64,000 nt of DNA, taken from the NCBI RefSeq assembly GCF_002797495.1, contig NZ_PGEZ01000002.1:1-64000 (forward strand), in the 5' to 3' direction. This document shows, one piece after another, positions 11,554 through 20,573 of this stretch. Position 1 is the first letter of the stretch. Every line of letters begins with the position of its first letter. The notes beneath the pieces were generated by a model that made no database searches, was not told the DNA's origin, and saw only the letters and a program-made list of their open reading frames with translations. The position numbers and the translations under genes are program-made. The DNA is from Mumia flava. GTDB taxonomy: Bacteria > Actinomycetota > Actinomycetes > Propionibacteriales > Nocardioidaceae.

Positions 11554-12672
11554 GTGACGATGCTGATCGGGGTCCCGCGCGAGGTGAAGGTCCACGAGTA
11601 CCGCGTGGCCCTGACCCCGGCGGGAGCGCGGGAGCTGGTCGACGCCGGCCACCGCGTGCTGGTCGAGGCGGGGGCCGGGGTCGGCTCGTCGATCACGGAC
11701 GCGGAGTACCGCGCGGCGGGTGCGGAGGTCGTCGACGACGTCGAGACCGTCTGGGCCGACGCCGAGCTGCTGCTCAAGGTCAAGGAGCCGATCGCGGAGG
11801 AGTACCCCCGGCTGCGCGCGGGCCAGGTGCTGTTCACCTACCTCCATCTGGCCGCCTCGCGCCCGTGCACCGATGCGCTGCTGGCCTCGGGCACGACGGC
11901 GATCGCCTACGAGACCGTCCAGGACGCTGCCGGCCGGCTCCCGCTGCTCGCCCCGATGAGCGAGGTGGCCGGGAGGCTGGCCGCCCAGGCCGGCGCGTAC
12001 CACCTGCTCGCGCCGGAGGGCCGCGGCGTGCTGATGGGCGGGGTGCCGGGCGTCCACGGTGCGGACGTCGTCGTGATCGGCGGCGGCGTCTCGGGCAGCA
12101 ACGCGGCCCGGATCGCGCTCGGGATGGGGGCGTCGGTCACCCTCCTCGACCTGGACGTGGACCGGCTCCGTCGGGTCGACGTCGACTTCGGCGGCCGGAT
12201 CCGGACCGTGGCCTCCAACCGCTACCAGATCGAGGGCGCCGTCCAGCGGGCCGACCTCGTGATCGGCGCCGTCCTCGTACCGGGCGCTCGTGCACCGCAC
12301 CTGGTCACCCACGCGATGGTGGCCGGGATGCGCCCGGGCAGCGTGCTCGTCGACATCGCGATCGACCAGGGCGGGTGCTTCGAGGACTCGCGGCCGACCA
12401 CGCACCTCGAGCCGACGTTCGCCGTGGAGGGATCGGTGTTCTACTGCGTGGCGAACATGCCGGGCGCGGTCCCGCACACCGCGACGTACGCCCTCACCAA
12501 CGTCACCCTGCCGTACGTGATGGCGCTCGCCGACCTCGGCTGGCGCCAGGCCTTGCGCTCGGACCCGGCCTTGCGGCACGGTCTCAACGTGCACGAGGCA
12601 AGGGTGACGAGCGACGGGGTGGCGGACGCGCACGGGCTGGAGTCCGCCGACGTCGAGGAGATCGTGGGCTGA
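11554..12672 (+). CDS. ald: alanine dehydrogenase
   Basis: A 372-residue enzyme for NAD-dependent oxidation of L-alanine to pyruvate and ammonia. It begins with [19 protein letters not shown] and has YLHLAAS near 96 and a Rossmann motif [18 protein letters not shown] near 172-189. The late segment [19 protein letters not shown] is strongly family-specific. GTG 11554 and ATG 11560 are both usable; gggaggggg at about 11541-11549 serves either. TAGGAT at 11509-11514, overlapping the NUDIX stop, may be a -10. Streptomyces also has ald next to this parA. Confidence 0.95.
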   Translation: MTMLIGVPREVKVHEYRVALTPAGARELVDAGHRVLVEAGAGVGSSITDAEYRAAGAEVVDDVETVWADAELLLKVKEPIAEEYPRLRAGQVLFTYLHLAASRPCTDALLASGTTAIAYETVQDAAGRLPLLAPMSEVAGRLAAQAGAYHLLAPEGRGVLMGGVPGVHGADVVVIGGGVSGSNAARIALGMGASVTLLDLDVDRLRRVDVDFGGRIRTVASNRYQIEGAVQRADLVIGAVLVPGARAPHLVTHAMVAGMRPGSVLVDIAIDQGGCFEDSRPTTHLEPTFAVEGSVFYCVANMPGAVPHTATYALTNVTLPYVMALADLGWRQALRSDPALRHGLNVHEARVTSDGVADAHGLESADVEEIVG

Positions 12673-12673
12673 C

Positions 12674-13603
12674 GTGGCGAACCGGCCGATCGCGGGAGCG
12701 ATCGATGAGTACCTGAGTCATCTCGCGGTCGAGCGCGGTCTGGCCGCGAACACCCTGGCGTCCTACCGCCGCGACCTGCGCCGCTACTCCGCCTACCTCG
12801 AGGAGCGCAAGGTCGACGCGGTCACCGACATCACCGAGGGCGACGTCGCGGACTTCCTGGCGCACCTGCGCGAGGGCGACGAGGAGCACGTGGCGCTGTC
12901 GGCACCGAGCGCCGCCCGGACGCTCGTCGCGGCGCGCGGGTTCCACCGATTCGCCCTCCGGGAGGGGATCGTCGAGACCGACGTCGCCGCGGCGGTGCGG
13001 CCCCCGAGCCAGCCGCGTCGGCTGCCGAAGGCGCTGCCGGTCGAGAGCGTCGAGGCGCTGCTCGAGTCCGCCGGGGCGCCCGGCACGGCGCTGGCCGTTC
13101 GCGACCGTGCCCTGCTGGAGATGCTGTACGGCACCGGTGCCCGGATCTCGGAGGCCGTCGGCCTCGACATCGACGACCTCGACCTGGATGCGAGCCAGGT
13201 GCTGCTGCGCGGCAAGGGAGGTCGGGAGCGCGTGGTCCCGGTGGGCAGCTTCGCCGCCGACGCGCTGGTGCGCTACCTCACCTCCGTGCGGCCGACGCTC
13301 GTGAGCACGCGGACGGCGACCGGAGCGGTCTTCCTGAACTCGCGGGGCGGACGGCTGTCGCGGCAGAGTGCGTGGGCCGTGCTGACGAAGGCTGCCCGCG
13401 GTGCCGGGATCGACCGGGCCGTCTCGCCGCACACGCTGCGACACTCCTACGCGACCCACCTGCTCGACGGCGGGGCGGACGTCCGGGTGGTCCAGGAGCT
13501 CCTGGGCCACGCGTCGGTCACGACGACCCAGGTCTACACGCTGGTCACGATCGACCGGCTTCGTGAGGTGTACGCGACGGCGCACCCGCGTGCCCGGGCC
13601 TGA
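12674..13603 (+). CDS. xerD: tyrosine recombinase XerD
   Basis: A 309-residue site-specific recombinase with a SAM-like N-terminal core-binding domain ([19 protein letters not shown]) and a C-terminal catalytic domain. All catalytic residues are visible: R157 in GTGARISE, the beta-hairpin lysine in [10 protein letters not shown]253 and R256 in [13 protein letters not shown]279 in [10 protein letters not shown], and nucleophile Y288. With XerC (not in the window) it resolves chromosome dimers at dif. Starting one base after the ald stop, it is probably co-transcribed with ald. Confidence 0.95.
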   Translation: MANRPIAGAIDEYLSHLAVERGLAANTLASYRRDLRRYSAYLEERKVDAVTDITEGDVADFLAHLREGDEEHVALSAPSAARTLVAARGFHRFALREGIVETDVAAAVRPPSQPRRLPKALPVESVEALLESAGAPGTALAVRDRALLEMLYGTGARISEAVGLDIDDLDLDASQVLLRGKGGRERVVPVGSFAADALVRYLTSVRPTLVSTRTATGAVFLNSRGGRLSRQSAWAVLTKAARGAGIDRAVSPHTLRHSYATHLLDGGADVRVVQELLGHASVTTTQVYTLVTIDRLREVYATAHPRARA

Positions 13604-13674
13604 CCCTCCTACGTGAGCCGGTCGAGAAGTCGACTTGTCGCGCGCGTCGCCGATCCGGTGCGCGGACCCCTTGG

Positions 13675-13713
13675 TAGAGTCGCAGCAGTCTTCACCGACG
13701 GGAGTCGAGGCGC
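13675..13713 (+). promoter_or_regulatory. parA-scpAB promoter -10 and ribosome binding site
   Basis: TAGAGT at 13675-13680 is a plausible -10 box in the 110-base gap after xerD. gggag at 13700-13704 is nine bases before the ATG at 13714. No clear -35 is present. The gap suggests a separate transcription unit for the segregation genes. Confidence 0.4.
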
Positions 13714-14601
13714 ATGAACGAGACGCGTGATCTGCTCGGAGAGCTCCCCACGGCACCCGGGCCGAAGGTCGGACCGACGGGCCGTCCGGTCCCGCAGTTC
13801 CCGCCGCCGGGGCCGCCGAGCCCGGGCCCGGCGTACGTGATCGCGATGTGCAACCAGAAGGGCGGGGTCGGCAAGACGACGACCACGATCAACCTCGGTG
13901 CCGCCCTGGCCGAGGCCGGTCGACGGGTTCTGCTGGTGGACTTCGACCCGCAGGCGTCGATGACGGTCGGGCTCGGGTTCCCGGCGCACGACCTCGACGC
14001 GACCGTCTACCACCTGCTGATGCACGACGACGTCGGCGTCGGCGACGTCCTGCTCAAGACCACGACCTCGGGCATGCATCTGCTGCCGTCGTCGATCGAC
14101 CTGTCCGGTGCCGAGATGCACCTCGTCCACGAGGTGGGGCGTGAGCAGACGCTCGCCCGTGTGCTGCGCCCCGTCGCGAACGACTACGACGTGATCCTGA
14201 TCGACTGCCAGCCGTCGCTCGGCCTGCTGGCGGTGAACGCCCTGACGGCGGCCGACGGGGTGCTGATCCCGCTCGAGTGCGAGTACTTCGCGCTGCGCGG
14301 CGTCGCGCTGCTGAAGGAGACCATCGAGAAGGTCCGGCAGCGGACCAACTTCGATCTCGAGATCATCGGGCTGCTCGGCACGATGTACGACTCGCGTACG
14401 CTCCACAGCCGTGAGGTGCTGCAGACGCTCGTGGACGGCTGGGGCGACAAGGTGTTCCACACCGTGATCCGACGGACGGTGAAGTTCTCCGACGCGACCG
14501 TCGCCGGCGAGCCGATCACCGCGTTCGCGCCCGACTCGCCCGGCGCCGAGGCCTATCGCACGCTCGCCCGGGAGGTGCTCGTCCGTTGCCCCGCCGTGTG
14601 A
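13714..14601 (+). CDS. ParA/Soj family ATPase (non-oriC locus)
   Basis: A 295-residue deviant-Walker ATPase. After a Pro/Gly-rich N-terminal extension of about 40 residues comes MCNQKGGVGKTTTTIN (K49 signature lysine, K54 P-loop), then LLVDFDPQASMTVGLG and DCQPSLGLLAVNAL (Walker B/switch). It matches Rv1708, a second chromosomal ParA distinct from the oriC parAB pair. No parB lies nearby. Instead a small RHH-like protein overlaps its stop (GTGA at 14598), followed directly by scpA and scpB. A role in chromosome segregation or condensin loading is inferred from this context. Confidence 0.9.
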   Translation: MNETRDLLGELPTAPGPKVGPTGRPVPQFPPPGPPSPGPAYVIAMCNQKGGVGKTTTTINLGAALAEAGRRVLLVDFDPQASMTVGLGFPAHDLDATVYHLLMHDDVGVGDVLLKTTTSGMHLLPSSIDLSGAEMHLVHEVGREQTLARVLRPVANDYDVILIDCQPSLGLLAVNALTAADGVLIPLECEYFALRGVALLKETIEKVRQRTNFDLEIIGLLGTMYDSRTLHSREVLQTLVDGWGDKVFHTVIRRTVKFSDATVAGEPITAFAPDSPGAEAYRTLAREVLVRCPAV

Positions 14602-14927
14602 GGTTGCCGGGCGCCGACGAGCTGTTCCGGTCCACCTCGCAGGTCGAGGCCGACGCCGAGACCGAGGGCGACGCCGCTCCGTCCGCCGACCGGACCGAGG
14701 GCGCGCACACCAGCAGCCGGCGCGTCAAGCACGACGCGAAGGTGACCGTCTACATGACGGCCGACGAGCTGCTCGGTCTGGAGCACGCCCGGCTCTCGCT
14801 GCGCCGCGAGCTCGGGAGGTCGCTCGACCGGGGCCGGCTCGTCCGGGAGGCGATCGCGATCGTGCTCGCCGACTACGACGAGCACGGCGAGGACAGCGAG
14901 ATCGTCCGACGGCTCGGAGCCTCGTGA
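14598..14927 (+). CDS. small ribbon-helix-helix-like protein between parA and scpA
   Basis: A 109-residue protein. The first half is acidic, low-complexity and probably disordered. The second half reads KVTVYMTADELLGLEHARLS followed by a helix containing DRGRLVREAIAIVLADYD. The order short beta strand, helix A, turn, helix B, with S/R before the second helix, is what CopG/MetJ-type RHH DNA-binding domains show. The GTG at 14598 overlaps the parA stop (GTGA) and its TGA overlaps the scpA GTG, so all three look translationally coupled. TTG 14586 is an alternative start. The function is unknown; a ParA partner or centromere binder is a hypothesis. Confidence 0.75.
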   Translation: MRLPGADELFRSTSQVEADAETEGDAAPSADRTEGAHTSSRRVKHDAKVTVYMTADELLGLEHARLSLRRELGRSLDRGRLVREAIAIVLADYDEHGEDSEIVRRLGAS

Positions 14928-15877
14928 GCGTCACGGGAGATCCGGCGCCCGACCCGACCGGTGACGTCCTCCTGGGCGGTTCGGCGACGGAGGAGTCCTC
15001 CGGGTTCGCGGTGCACCTGGATGTGTACTCGGGGCCGTTCGACCTGCTGCTCCAGCTGATCTCGAAGCACAAGCTCGACATCACCGAGGTCGCGCTGTCG
15101 AAGGTCACCAACGAGTTCATCGCGCACATCCGGGCGATGGGTCCGGACGGCGACCTGGAGCAGACGACCGAGTTCCTGCTCGTCGCCTCGACCCTGCTGG
15201 ACCTCAAGGCGGCGCGGCTCCTCCCGCAGGGCGACGTCGACGACGAGGAGGACCTCGCGCTGCTCGAGGCGCGGGACCTGCTGTTCGCGCGGCTGCTCCA
15301 GTACCGCGCGTTCAAGCAGGTCGCGGAGCGGATGCGCGAGCGCCTGGCGGTCGAGGCCCGGCGCCATCCCCGCGCGGTCGCGCTGGAGCCGCGGTTCGCC
15401 ACGCTGCTGCCCGAAGTGCTGATCAGCGTCGGACCCGACGAGCTGGCCGCGCTGGCGGCCCGTGCGATGCAGCCGAAGCAGGCTCCCGTGCTCTCCCTCG
15501 CGCACCTGCACGCACCCCAGGTCAGCGTGCGCGACCAGGCGGTCGTCGTGGTGGACCGGCTGCGCCGCAGCGGAGCGCTGACCTTCCGGTCGCTGGTCGC
15601 CGACGCCCCGGACACGATCACGAAGGTCGCGCGCTTCCTGTCGCTGCTCGAGCTCTTCCGCGAGGGCATGGTCGGGTTCGACCAGGTCACGCCCCTGGGA
15701 GAGCTGACCGTCCGCTGGACCGGGACCGAGTCCGGCGAGGTGGAGGTCGGGGCGGAGTTCGACGACGAGGACGGAGCGGGGACGGGCGACGCGGGCGACG
15801 GAGAAGGGGATCCGGCCGACGAGGCAGCCGGGAGGACCGGCGGCGGACCGGCCGACGAGGGGGAGCAGGATGACTGA
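14924..15877 (+). CDS. scpA: segregation and condensation protein A
   Basis: A 317-residue kleisin subunit of the SMC-ScpAB condensin. The N-terminal kleisin signature FAVHLDVYSGPFDLLLQLI begins near residue 27, followed by KLDITEVALSKVTNEFI and LVASTLLDLKAARLLP. The C-terminal winged helix carries TFRSLVADAPD and the last 45 residues are acidic and Gly-rich. It overlaps scpB by 8 bases, and starts with a GTG overlapping the RHH-like gene. Confidence 0.95.
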   Translation: MSVTGDPAPDPTGDVLLGGSATEESSGFAVHLDVYSGPFDLLLQLISKHKLDITEVALSKVTNEFIAHIRAMGPDGDLEQTTEFLLVASTLLDLKAARLLPQGDVDDEEDLALLEARDLLFARLLQYRAFKQVAERMRERLAVEARRHPRAVALEPRFATLLPEVLISVGPDELAALAARAMQPKQAPVLSLAHLHAPQVSVRDQAVVVVDRLRRSGALTFRSLVADAPDTITKVARFLSLLELFREGMVGFDQVTPLGELTVRWTGTESGEVEVGAEFDDEDGAGTGDAGDGEGDPADEAAGRTGGGPADEGEQDD

Positions 15878-16547
15878 CACGCACGACGAGCCGTCGGTTC
15901 CCGACGAGCTGCCGACCGAGGAGCTGGAGCTGCGCCCGGCGCTGGAGGCCGTGCTCATGGTCGCGGACCAGCCGCTGGACCACCTGAGCCTGGCGACCGC
16001 GGTGGGCCACCCGCCGGCCGACGTCGAGGCGGAGCTGGCCGCGCTCGCGCACGCGTACGACGACGAGGGTCGTGGCTTCGAGCTGCGCCAGGTCGCGGGC
16101 GGATGGCGGTTCTACACCCGGGCCGAGTTCGCTCCGGCGGTCGAGCGGTTCGTCCTCGAGGGCCAGCAGGCCCGGCTGACCCAGGCAGCGCTGGAGACGA
16201 TGGCCGTGGTCGCCTACCGACAGCCGATCTCCCGCGCCCGGGTCTCGGCGATCCGCGGGGTCAACGTCGACGGCGTGATGCGGACGCTCGTCACCCGAGG
16301 GCTGGTGGCCGAGGCGGGCACGGACGGCGAGACCGGAGCGGTGCTGTACGCGACCACGCCGTACTTCCTCGAGCGCATGGGACTGGGGAGCCTCGACGAG
16401 CTGCCGGACCTGGCGCCGTTCCTGCCGGAGATGGCCGAGGTCGCCGAGGAGGACCTCGCCGCCGCGGCCCCACCGCCGCGGGAGTCGGCCGCCTCCGACG
16501 ATCGCCTTCCCGACGCCGGCGACCAGGACCCGGAGGACCCGCGGTGA
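15870..16547 (+). CDS. scpB: segregation and condensation protein B
   Basis: A 225-residue partner of ScpA with two winged-helix domains. LRPALEAVLMVADQPL and ELRQVAGGWRFYTRAE lie in the first, and LTQAALETMAVVAYRQPISRA, the most family-specific segment, in the second. The C-terminal 30 residues are acidic. ATG 15870 overlaps the scpA end by 8 bases. The stop overlaps the GTG of the pseudouridine synthase. Confidence 0.95.
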   Translation: MTDTHDEPSVPDELPTEELELRPALEAVLMVADQPLDHLSLATAVGHPPADVEAELAALAHAYDDEGRGFELRQVAGGWRFYTRAEFAPAVERFVLEGQQARLTQAALETMAVVAYRQPISRARVSAIRGVNVDGVMRTLVTRGLVAEAGTDGETGAVLYATTPYFLERMGLGSLDELPDLAPFLPEMAEVAEEDLAAAAPPPRESAASDDRLPDAGDQDPEDPR

Positions 16548-17281
16548 GCGAGCATCCCGAAGGGATCCGCCTCCAAAAGGTCCTGGCGCAGGCGGGTCTG
16601 GGCTCGCGGCGCGCCTGCGAGGAGCTGATGGGCGCCGGGAGGGTCACCGTCAACGGCGAGGTCGTCGACCGGATGGGCGTGCGGGTCGACCCGGCGACCG
16701 ACGTGATCCACGTCGACGGCCGCCGGATCCCGCCGCCGAGCGAGCACGCGTACCTCGTCCTGAACAAGCCACGCGGGGTGGTGTCGACGATGCACGACGA
16801 GCAGGGTCGGCGTGACCTGCGGGAGTACGTCGCGGACCGTCCCGAGCGGCTCTTCCACGTCGGACGGCTCGACACCGACACGAGCGGGCTCCTGCTGCTC
16901 ACGAACGACGGCGACTTCGCGAACCGGATGGCCCACCCGTCGTACGAGATCACCAAGACGTACGTCGCGCAGGTCCGTGGGCGGGTCCCGCGCGGCCTCG
17001 GGCGCCGTCTCCGTGAGGGGATCGAGCTCGACGACGGCCCGGTGAGCGTGGATCGCTTCGTGGTGAAGCAGGAGGCCGAGGCGCGGTCGATCGTCGAGCT
17101 CGACCTGCACGTCGGCCGCAACCGGATCGTGCGTCGGATGCTCGAGGAGGTCGGGCACCCGGTGGAGGAGCTGACCCGGACGGCGTTCGGGGGCATCCAC
17201 CTCGGTGGCCTGAGGCCGGGCGGGCTTCGCGACCTGACCGCGGACGAGCTCGGTCGGCTGTTGGATAGCGTGGGTCTGTGA
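16544..17281 (+). CDS. rluB: RluB/RsuA-type rRNA pseudouridine synthase
   Basis: A 245-residue enzyme with an N-terminal S4 domain (RLQKVLAQAGLGSRRACEEL, residues about 9-28) and the RsuA-family catalytic core. The catalytic aspartate lies in GRLDTDTSGLLLLTND (about D110). The YLVLNKPRGVVST and GRNRIVRRMLEEVGHPV segments are diagnostic. It most likely converts a uridine in 23S rRNA helix 90 (the RluB site); the exact target is inferred. GTG starts within the scpB stop (GTGA), and the stop overlaps the tyrA GTG. Confidence 0.92.
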   Translation: MSEHPEGIRLQKVLAQAGLGSRRACEELMGAGRVTVNGEVVDRMGVRVDPATDVIHVDGRRIPPPSEHAYLVLNKPRGVVSTMHDEQGRRDLREYVADRPERLFHVGRLDTDTSGLLLLTNDGDFANRMAHPSYEITKTYVAQVRGRVPRGLGRRLREGIELDDGPVSVDRFVVKQEAEARSIVELDLHVGRNRIVRRMLEEVGHPVEELTRTAFGGIHLGGLRPGGLRDLTADELGRLLDSVGL

Positions 17282-18360
17282 CCGATCCCGCACCCCCGTC
17301 CCCGCTTCCCGGCCCGGTCCTCGTGGTCGGCTGCGGTCTGATCGGCACGTCGGTCGCGCTCGCCCTGACCCGGGCCGGCGCCCAGGTGCACCTGGCCGAC
17401 GCGCTGCGACAGCACGCGGAGGTCGCCGAGGGGCTGGGGGCCGGCACGACCCGCGACCCCGAGCGTGTGGGGCTGGTCGTCGTCGCGGTGCCGCCGGACC
17501 ACGTCGCGGAGTCGGTGGCAGAGGCGCTGTCGGCATGGCCCGATGCGGTCGTCACCGACGTCGCGAGCGTGAAGCTGCCGCCGCTGGAGGCGTTGGTCGA
17601 CGCCGACGTCGACGGTCTCGACCGGTACGTCGGGAGTCACCCGATGGCCGGCAGCGAGCGGTCGGGCCCGATGGCGGCGTCGGCGAACCTGTTCGAGGGA
17701 CGCGCGTGGGCCGTGACGCCCCACCAGCGGGCGCGTACGGCCGCCGTCGAGGCCGTGCGGTCCCTGGCGGTGAGCAGCGGCGCGACGCTGGTCGAGATGC
17801 CCGCGGCCGAGCACGACGCCGCGGTCGCACGGGTCTCGCACCTGCCGCACCTGATGTCGGTGCTGGCGGCGTCCCAGCTCGACGGCAGTCCCGCCGACCA
17901 CCTGGCGCTGGCGGGGCAGGGCCTGCGCGACGTCACCCGGATCGCCGGGAGCGACCCGGGGCTCTGGCGGCAGATCCTGTACGCCAACCGCGCCCCGCTG
18001 ACCGACCTGCTGCGCGGCGTGCGCGACGATCTCGACCGGCTCCTGGGGGCGCTCGACTCCCGTCCGGCCCTCGAGCAGGTGCTCGACCGGGGGGTCGCGG
18101 GGACCGCCCTGATCCCCGGCAAGCACGGCGAGGAGCGCAGTGCCGCCCTCGTGCCCGTCTACGTCCAGGTCCCCGACCGACCGGGGGAGCTGGGCCGGTT
18201 GTTGCGCGATACGGGAGAATCGGACGTGAACATCGAGGACCTGCGGATCGACCACGACCTCGGGCGGCCTGTCGGGCTCGCCGAGATCAGCGTGCGGACC
18301 GAACGCGCGGACCACCTCGTCGAAGCACTGACCGAGCGCGGATGGACCGCGCACCTCTGA
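17278..18360 (+). CDS. tyrA: prephenate dehydrogenase with ACT domain
   Basis: A 360-residue NAD-dependent enzyme of tyrosine synthesis. The N-terminal Rossmann motif is VLVVGCGLIGTSVALAL (about 14-30). The SHPMAGSERSGP motif (about 121-132) holds the family histidine and serine used in prephenate binding. A C-terminal ACT domain begins at PVYVQVPDRPGELGRLLRD (about 292-310), the usual site of tyrosine feedback. It sits between rluB and cmk, a position I recall from Nocardioides and Streptomyces relatives but not mycobacteria. Confidence 0.93.
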   Translation: MTDPAPPSPLPGPVLVVGCGLIGTSVALALTRAGAQVHLADALRQHAEVAEGLGAGTTRDPERVGLVVVAVPPDHVAESVAEALSAWPDAVVTDVASVKLPPLEALVDADVDGLDRYVGSHPMAGSERSGPMAASANLFEGRAWAVTPHQRARTAAVEAVRSLAVSSGATLVEMPAAEHDAAVARVSHLPHLMSVLAASQLDGSPADHLALAGQGLRDVTRIAGSDPGLWRQILYANRAPLTDLLRGVRDDLDRLLGALDSRPALEQVLDRGVAGTALIPGKHGEERSAALVPVYVQVPDRPGELGRLLRDTGESDVNIEDLRIDHDLGRPVGLAEISVRTERADHLVEALTERGWTAHL

Positions 18361-18373
18361 GGAAGGACCTCCT

Positions 18374-19066
18374 GTGTCCCCTGTCGTGATCGCACTGGAC
18401 GGACCGTCGGGCTCGGGCAAGTCGAGCACCGCGCGTGGTGTCGCGTCGCGGCTCGGACTGGCCTACCTCGACACCGGCGCGATGTACCGCGCGACGACCT
18501 GGGCGCTGCTCCAGCACGGCGTCGACGTCGAGGACGCCGACGCCGTGGCAGCCGCCTGCGAGCGGGTGGTGATCGAGTCGGGCACGGACCCCGCAGCTCC
18601 CACGATCCACGCGGACGGGCACGACGTCTCCGTCGCGATCCGCGGCCAGGAGGTGACCGACGCGGTCAGCCAGGTCAGCCGGGTCCCGCGGGTCCGCGAG
18701 CGCATGGTCGCGCTCCAGCGCGCCGAGATCGCCGAGTCCCACGGCATCGTCGTGGAGGGCCGCGACATCGGGACGACCGTGGCGCCGCGGGCCGAGGTGA
18801 AGGTCTACCTGGTCGCCGACCCGGCGGCCCGTGCGGCACGTCGTGCGGCGGAGACCGGTGAGCAGAGCGCGGAGCAGGTCTCGGCGACAGCGGAGTCGCT
18901 GGCGCGGCGCGACGTGATCGACTCCTCCCGGACGGCTTCGCCGCTGGCGAAGGCGGACGACGCCGTCCTGATCGACAGCACGACGCTCAGCCTGGACGAG
19001 GTGGTGGACGCGGTCGTACGGCTGGCCGAGCCGGTCCTCGCGGACGCATCGGAGCGTGCCCGATGA
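18374..19066 (+). CDS. cmk: cytidylate kinase
   Basis: A 230-residue (d)CMP kinase. The P-loop GPSGSGKSS is at residues 10-18, then [12 protein letters not shown], the CMP-binding signature, and [13 protein letters not shown] near 130-142 with [15 protein letters not shown] in the lid. GTG 18374 follows gaggaagga. The stop overlaps the der ATG (ATGA). It supplies CDP for RNA, DNA and phospholipid synthesis. Confidence 0.95.
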   Translation: MSPVVIALDGPSGSGKSSTARGVASRLGLAYLDTGAMYRATTWALLQHGVDVEDADAVAAACERVVIESGTDPAAPTIHADGHDVSVAIRGQEVTDAVSQVSRVPRVRERMVALQRAEIAESHGIVVEGRDIGTTVAPRAEVKVYLVADPAARAARRAAETGEQSAEQVSATAESLARRDVIDSSRTASPLAKADDAVLIDSTTLSLDEVVDAVVRLAEPVLADASERAR

Positions 19067-20412
19067 GCGAGCTGGAGGGCCAGGAGACGGGCGGTCGCGT
19101 GCCCGTCCTCGCGGTCGTGGGCCGGCCGAACGTCGGCAAGTCGACGCTGGTGAACCGCATCCTGGGTCGCCGCGAGGCGGTCGTGCAGGACGTTCCTGGC
19201 GTCACCCGCGACCGGGTGGCGTACGACGCGCTGTGGAACGGCCGCCAGTTCACGGTGGTCGACACCGGCGGATGGGATCCGGACGCGCGCGGGATGGCGG
19301 AGCGGATCGCGGCGCAGGCGGAGGTCGCGGTGTCCGCAGCGGACGCCGTCCTGTTCGTCGTCGACGCGAACGTCGGCATCACCGACGCCGACTCCGAGGT
19401 CGTGAAGGTGCTGCGCCGCTCGGGAAAGCCGGTCGTGCTGGCGGCGAACAAGGTCGACGACGAGCGCGGTGAGCTCGAGGCGGCCGCGCTGTGGAACCTC
19501 GGTCTCGGCGAGCCGTTCCCCGTCTCCGCGCTGCACGGCCGGGGGAGCGGGGATCTGCTCGACATCATCCTCGACGTCCTGCCCGAGGCGCCCGAGGAGG
19601 ACATCGACGCAGACGAGGGCCCGCACCGCGTCGCGCTCGTCGGCAAGCCGAACGCCGGCAAGTCGAGCCTGCTCAACAAGCTCGCCGGGTCCGAGCGCGC
19701 CGTCGTCGACAGCGTCGCCGGGACGACGGTCGATCCCGTCGACGAGCTCGTCGAGCTCGGCGACGAGATCTGGCGGTTCATCGACACCGCCGGGATCCGC
19801 CGGCGGGTCAAGGAGGCGTCCGGCCACGAGTACTACGCGAGCCTGCGGACCGCCTCGGCGATCGAGCGCGCCGAGGTTGCGGTGGTCGTGCTCGACTCGA
19901 GCGCGCCGATCTCCGAGCAGGATCTGCGGATCATCCGCCAGGTCGAGGAGGCCGGGCGGGCCCTGGTGATCGCGTTCAACAAGTGGGACCTCGTCGACGA
20001 GGAGCGGCGCTACTACCTCGAGCGGGAGATCACCCGCGAGCTGGTCCAGGTCGCGTGGGCGCCGCGGATCAACATCACCGCGCTGACCGGCTGGCACGTC
20101 GACCGGGTCGTCCGGGCCCTGAACGTCGCGCTCGACGGCTGGTACACCCGCGTCCCGACCGGCCTGCTGAACTCCTTCCTCGGCCGGCTGGTCGCGGAGC
20201 ACCCGCACCCGGTCAGGGGCGGCAAGCAGCCCAAGATCCTGTTCGGGACGCAGGCGCAGGTGGCACCGCCGACCTTCGTGCTGTTCACCAGCGGCAAGCT
20301 GGAGGACCAGTACCTCCGGTTCGTCGAGCGCCGGCTGCGCGAGGACTTCGGTTTCGAAGGCTCGCCGATCCACATCCAGCAGCGGGTGCGGGAGAAGCGC
20401 AAGCGCCGCTGA
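19063..20412 (+). CDS. der: ribosome biogenesis GTPase Der (EngA)
   Basis: A 449-residue protein with two tandem G domains and a KH-like C terminus. The first G1 is GRPNVGKST (20-28) with PGVTRD and DTGGWD; the second G1 is GKPNAGKSS (about 194-202) with DTAGIRRR and FNKWD. The KH part ends with [13 protein letters not shown]. Der acts in late 50S assembly. It closes the housekeeping run; a repeat cluster follows within nine bases of the stop. Confidence 0.96.
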   Translation: MSELEGQETGGRVPVLAVVGRPNVGKSTLVNRILGRREAVVQDVPGVTRDRVAYDALWNGRQFTVVDTGGWDPDARGMAERIAAQAEVAVSAADAVLFVVDANVGITDADSEVVKVLRRSGKPVVLAANKVDDERGELEAAALWNLGLGEPFPVSALHGRGSGDLLDIILDVLPEAPEEDIDADEGPHRVALVGKPNAGKSSLLNKLAGSERAVVDSVAGTTVDPVDELVELGDEIWRFIDTAGIRRRVKEASGHEYYASLRTASAIERAEVAVVVLDSSAPISEQDLRIIRQVEEAGRALVIAFNKWDLVDEERRYYLEREITRELVQVAWAPRINITALTGWHVDRVVRALNVALDGWYTRVPTGLLNSFLGRLVAEHPHPVRGGKQPKILFGTQAQVAPPTFVLFTSGKLEDQYLRFVERRLREDFGFEGSPIHIQQRVREKRKRR

Positions 20413-20420
20413 CGCACCCC

Positions 20421-20530
20421 CGCTGGTCGAGGCGCGAGCGGAGCGAGCCTCCCCCCGCTGGTCGAGGCGCGAGCGGAGCGAGACTCCCTCCGCTGGTCGA
20501 GGCGCGAGCGGAGCGAGCGATCGAGACCCC
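20421..20530. repeat. three tandem copies of a 35-bp-period repeat
   Basis: A 27-base unit beginning cgctggtcgaggcgcg and ending gcggagcgag occurs exactly at 20421-20447, 20456-20482 and 20491-20517, separated by 8-base spacers (cctccccc, actccctc), so the period is 35 bp. The last copy continues into cgatcgagacccc. It lies in the 161-base convergent gap between der and the permease. Similar ctggtcgaggcgcgagcgga units are, from memory, dispersed intergenic repeats in Nocardioides-like genomes. Confidence 0.9.
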
Positions 20531-20573
20531 GCCGTACCCCCGATCACGTCGGGGCGCCGGACCTCCACGGCAC

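Noticed and set aside
13604-13713. Possible parS or dif site near xerD and parA
   Set aside because: No tgtttcacgtgaaaca-like palindrome and no dif-like XerC/XerD arms were found in the gap.
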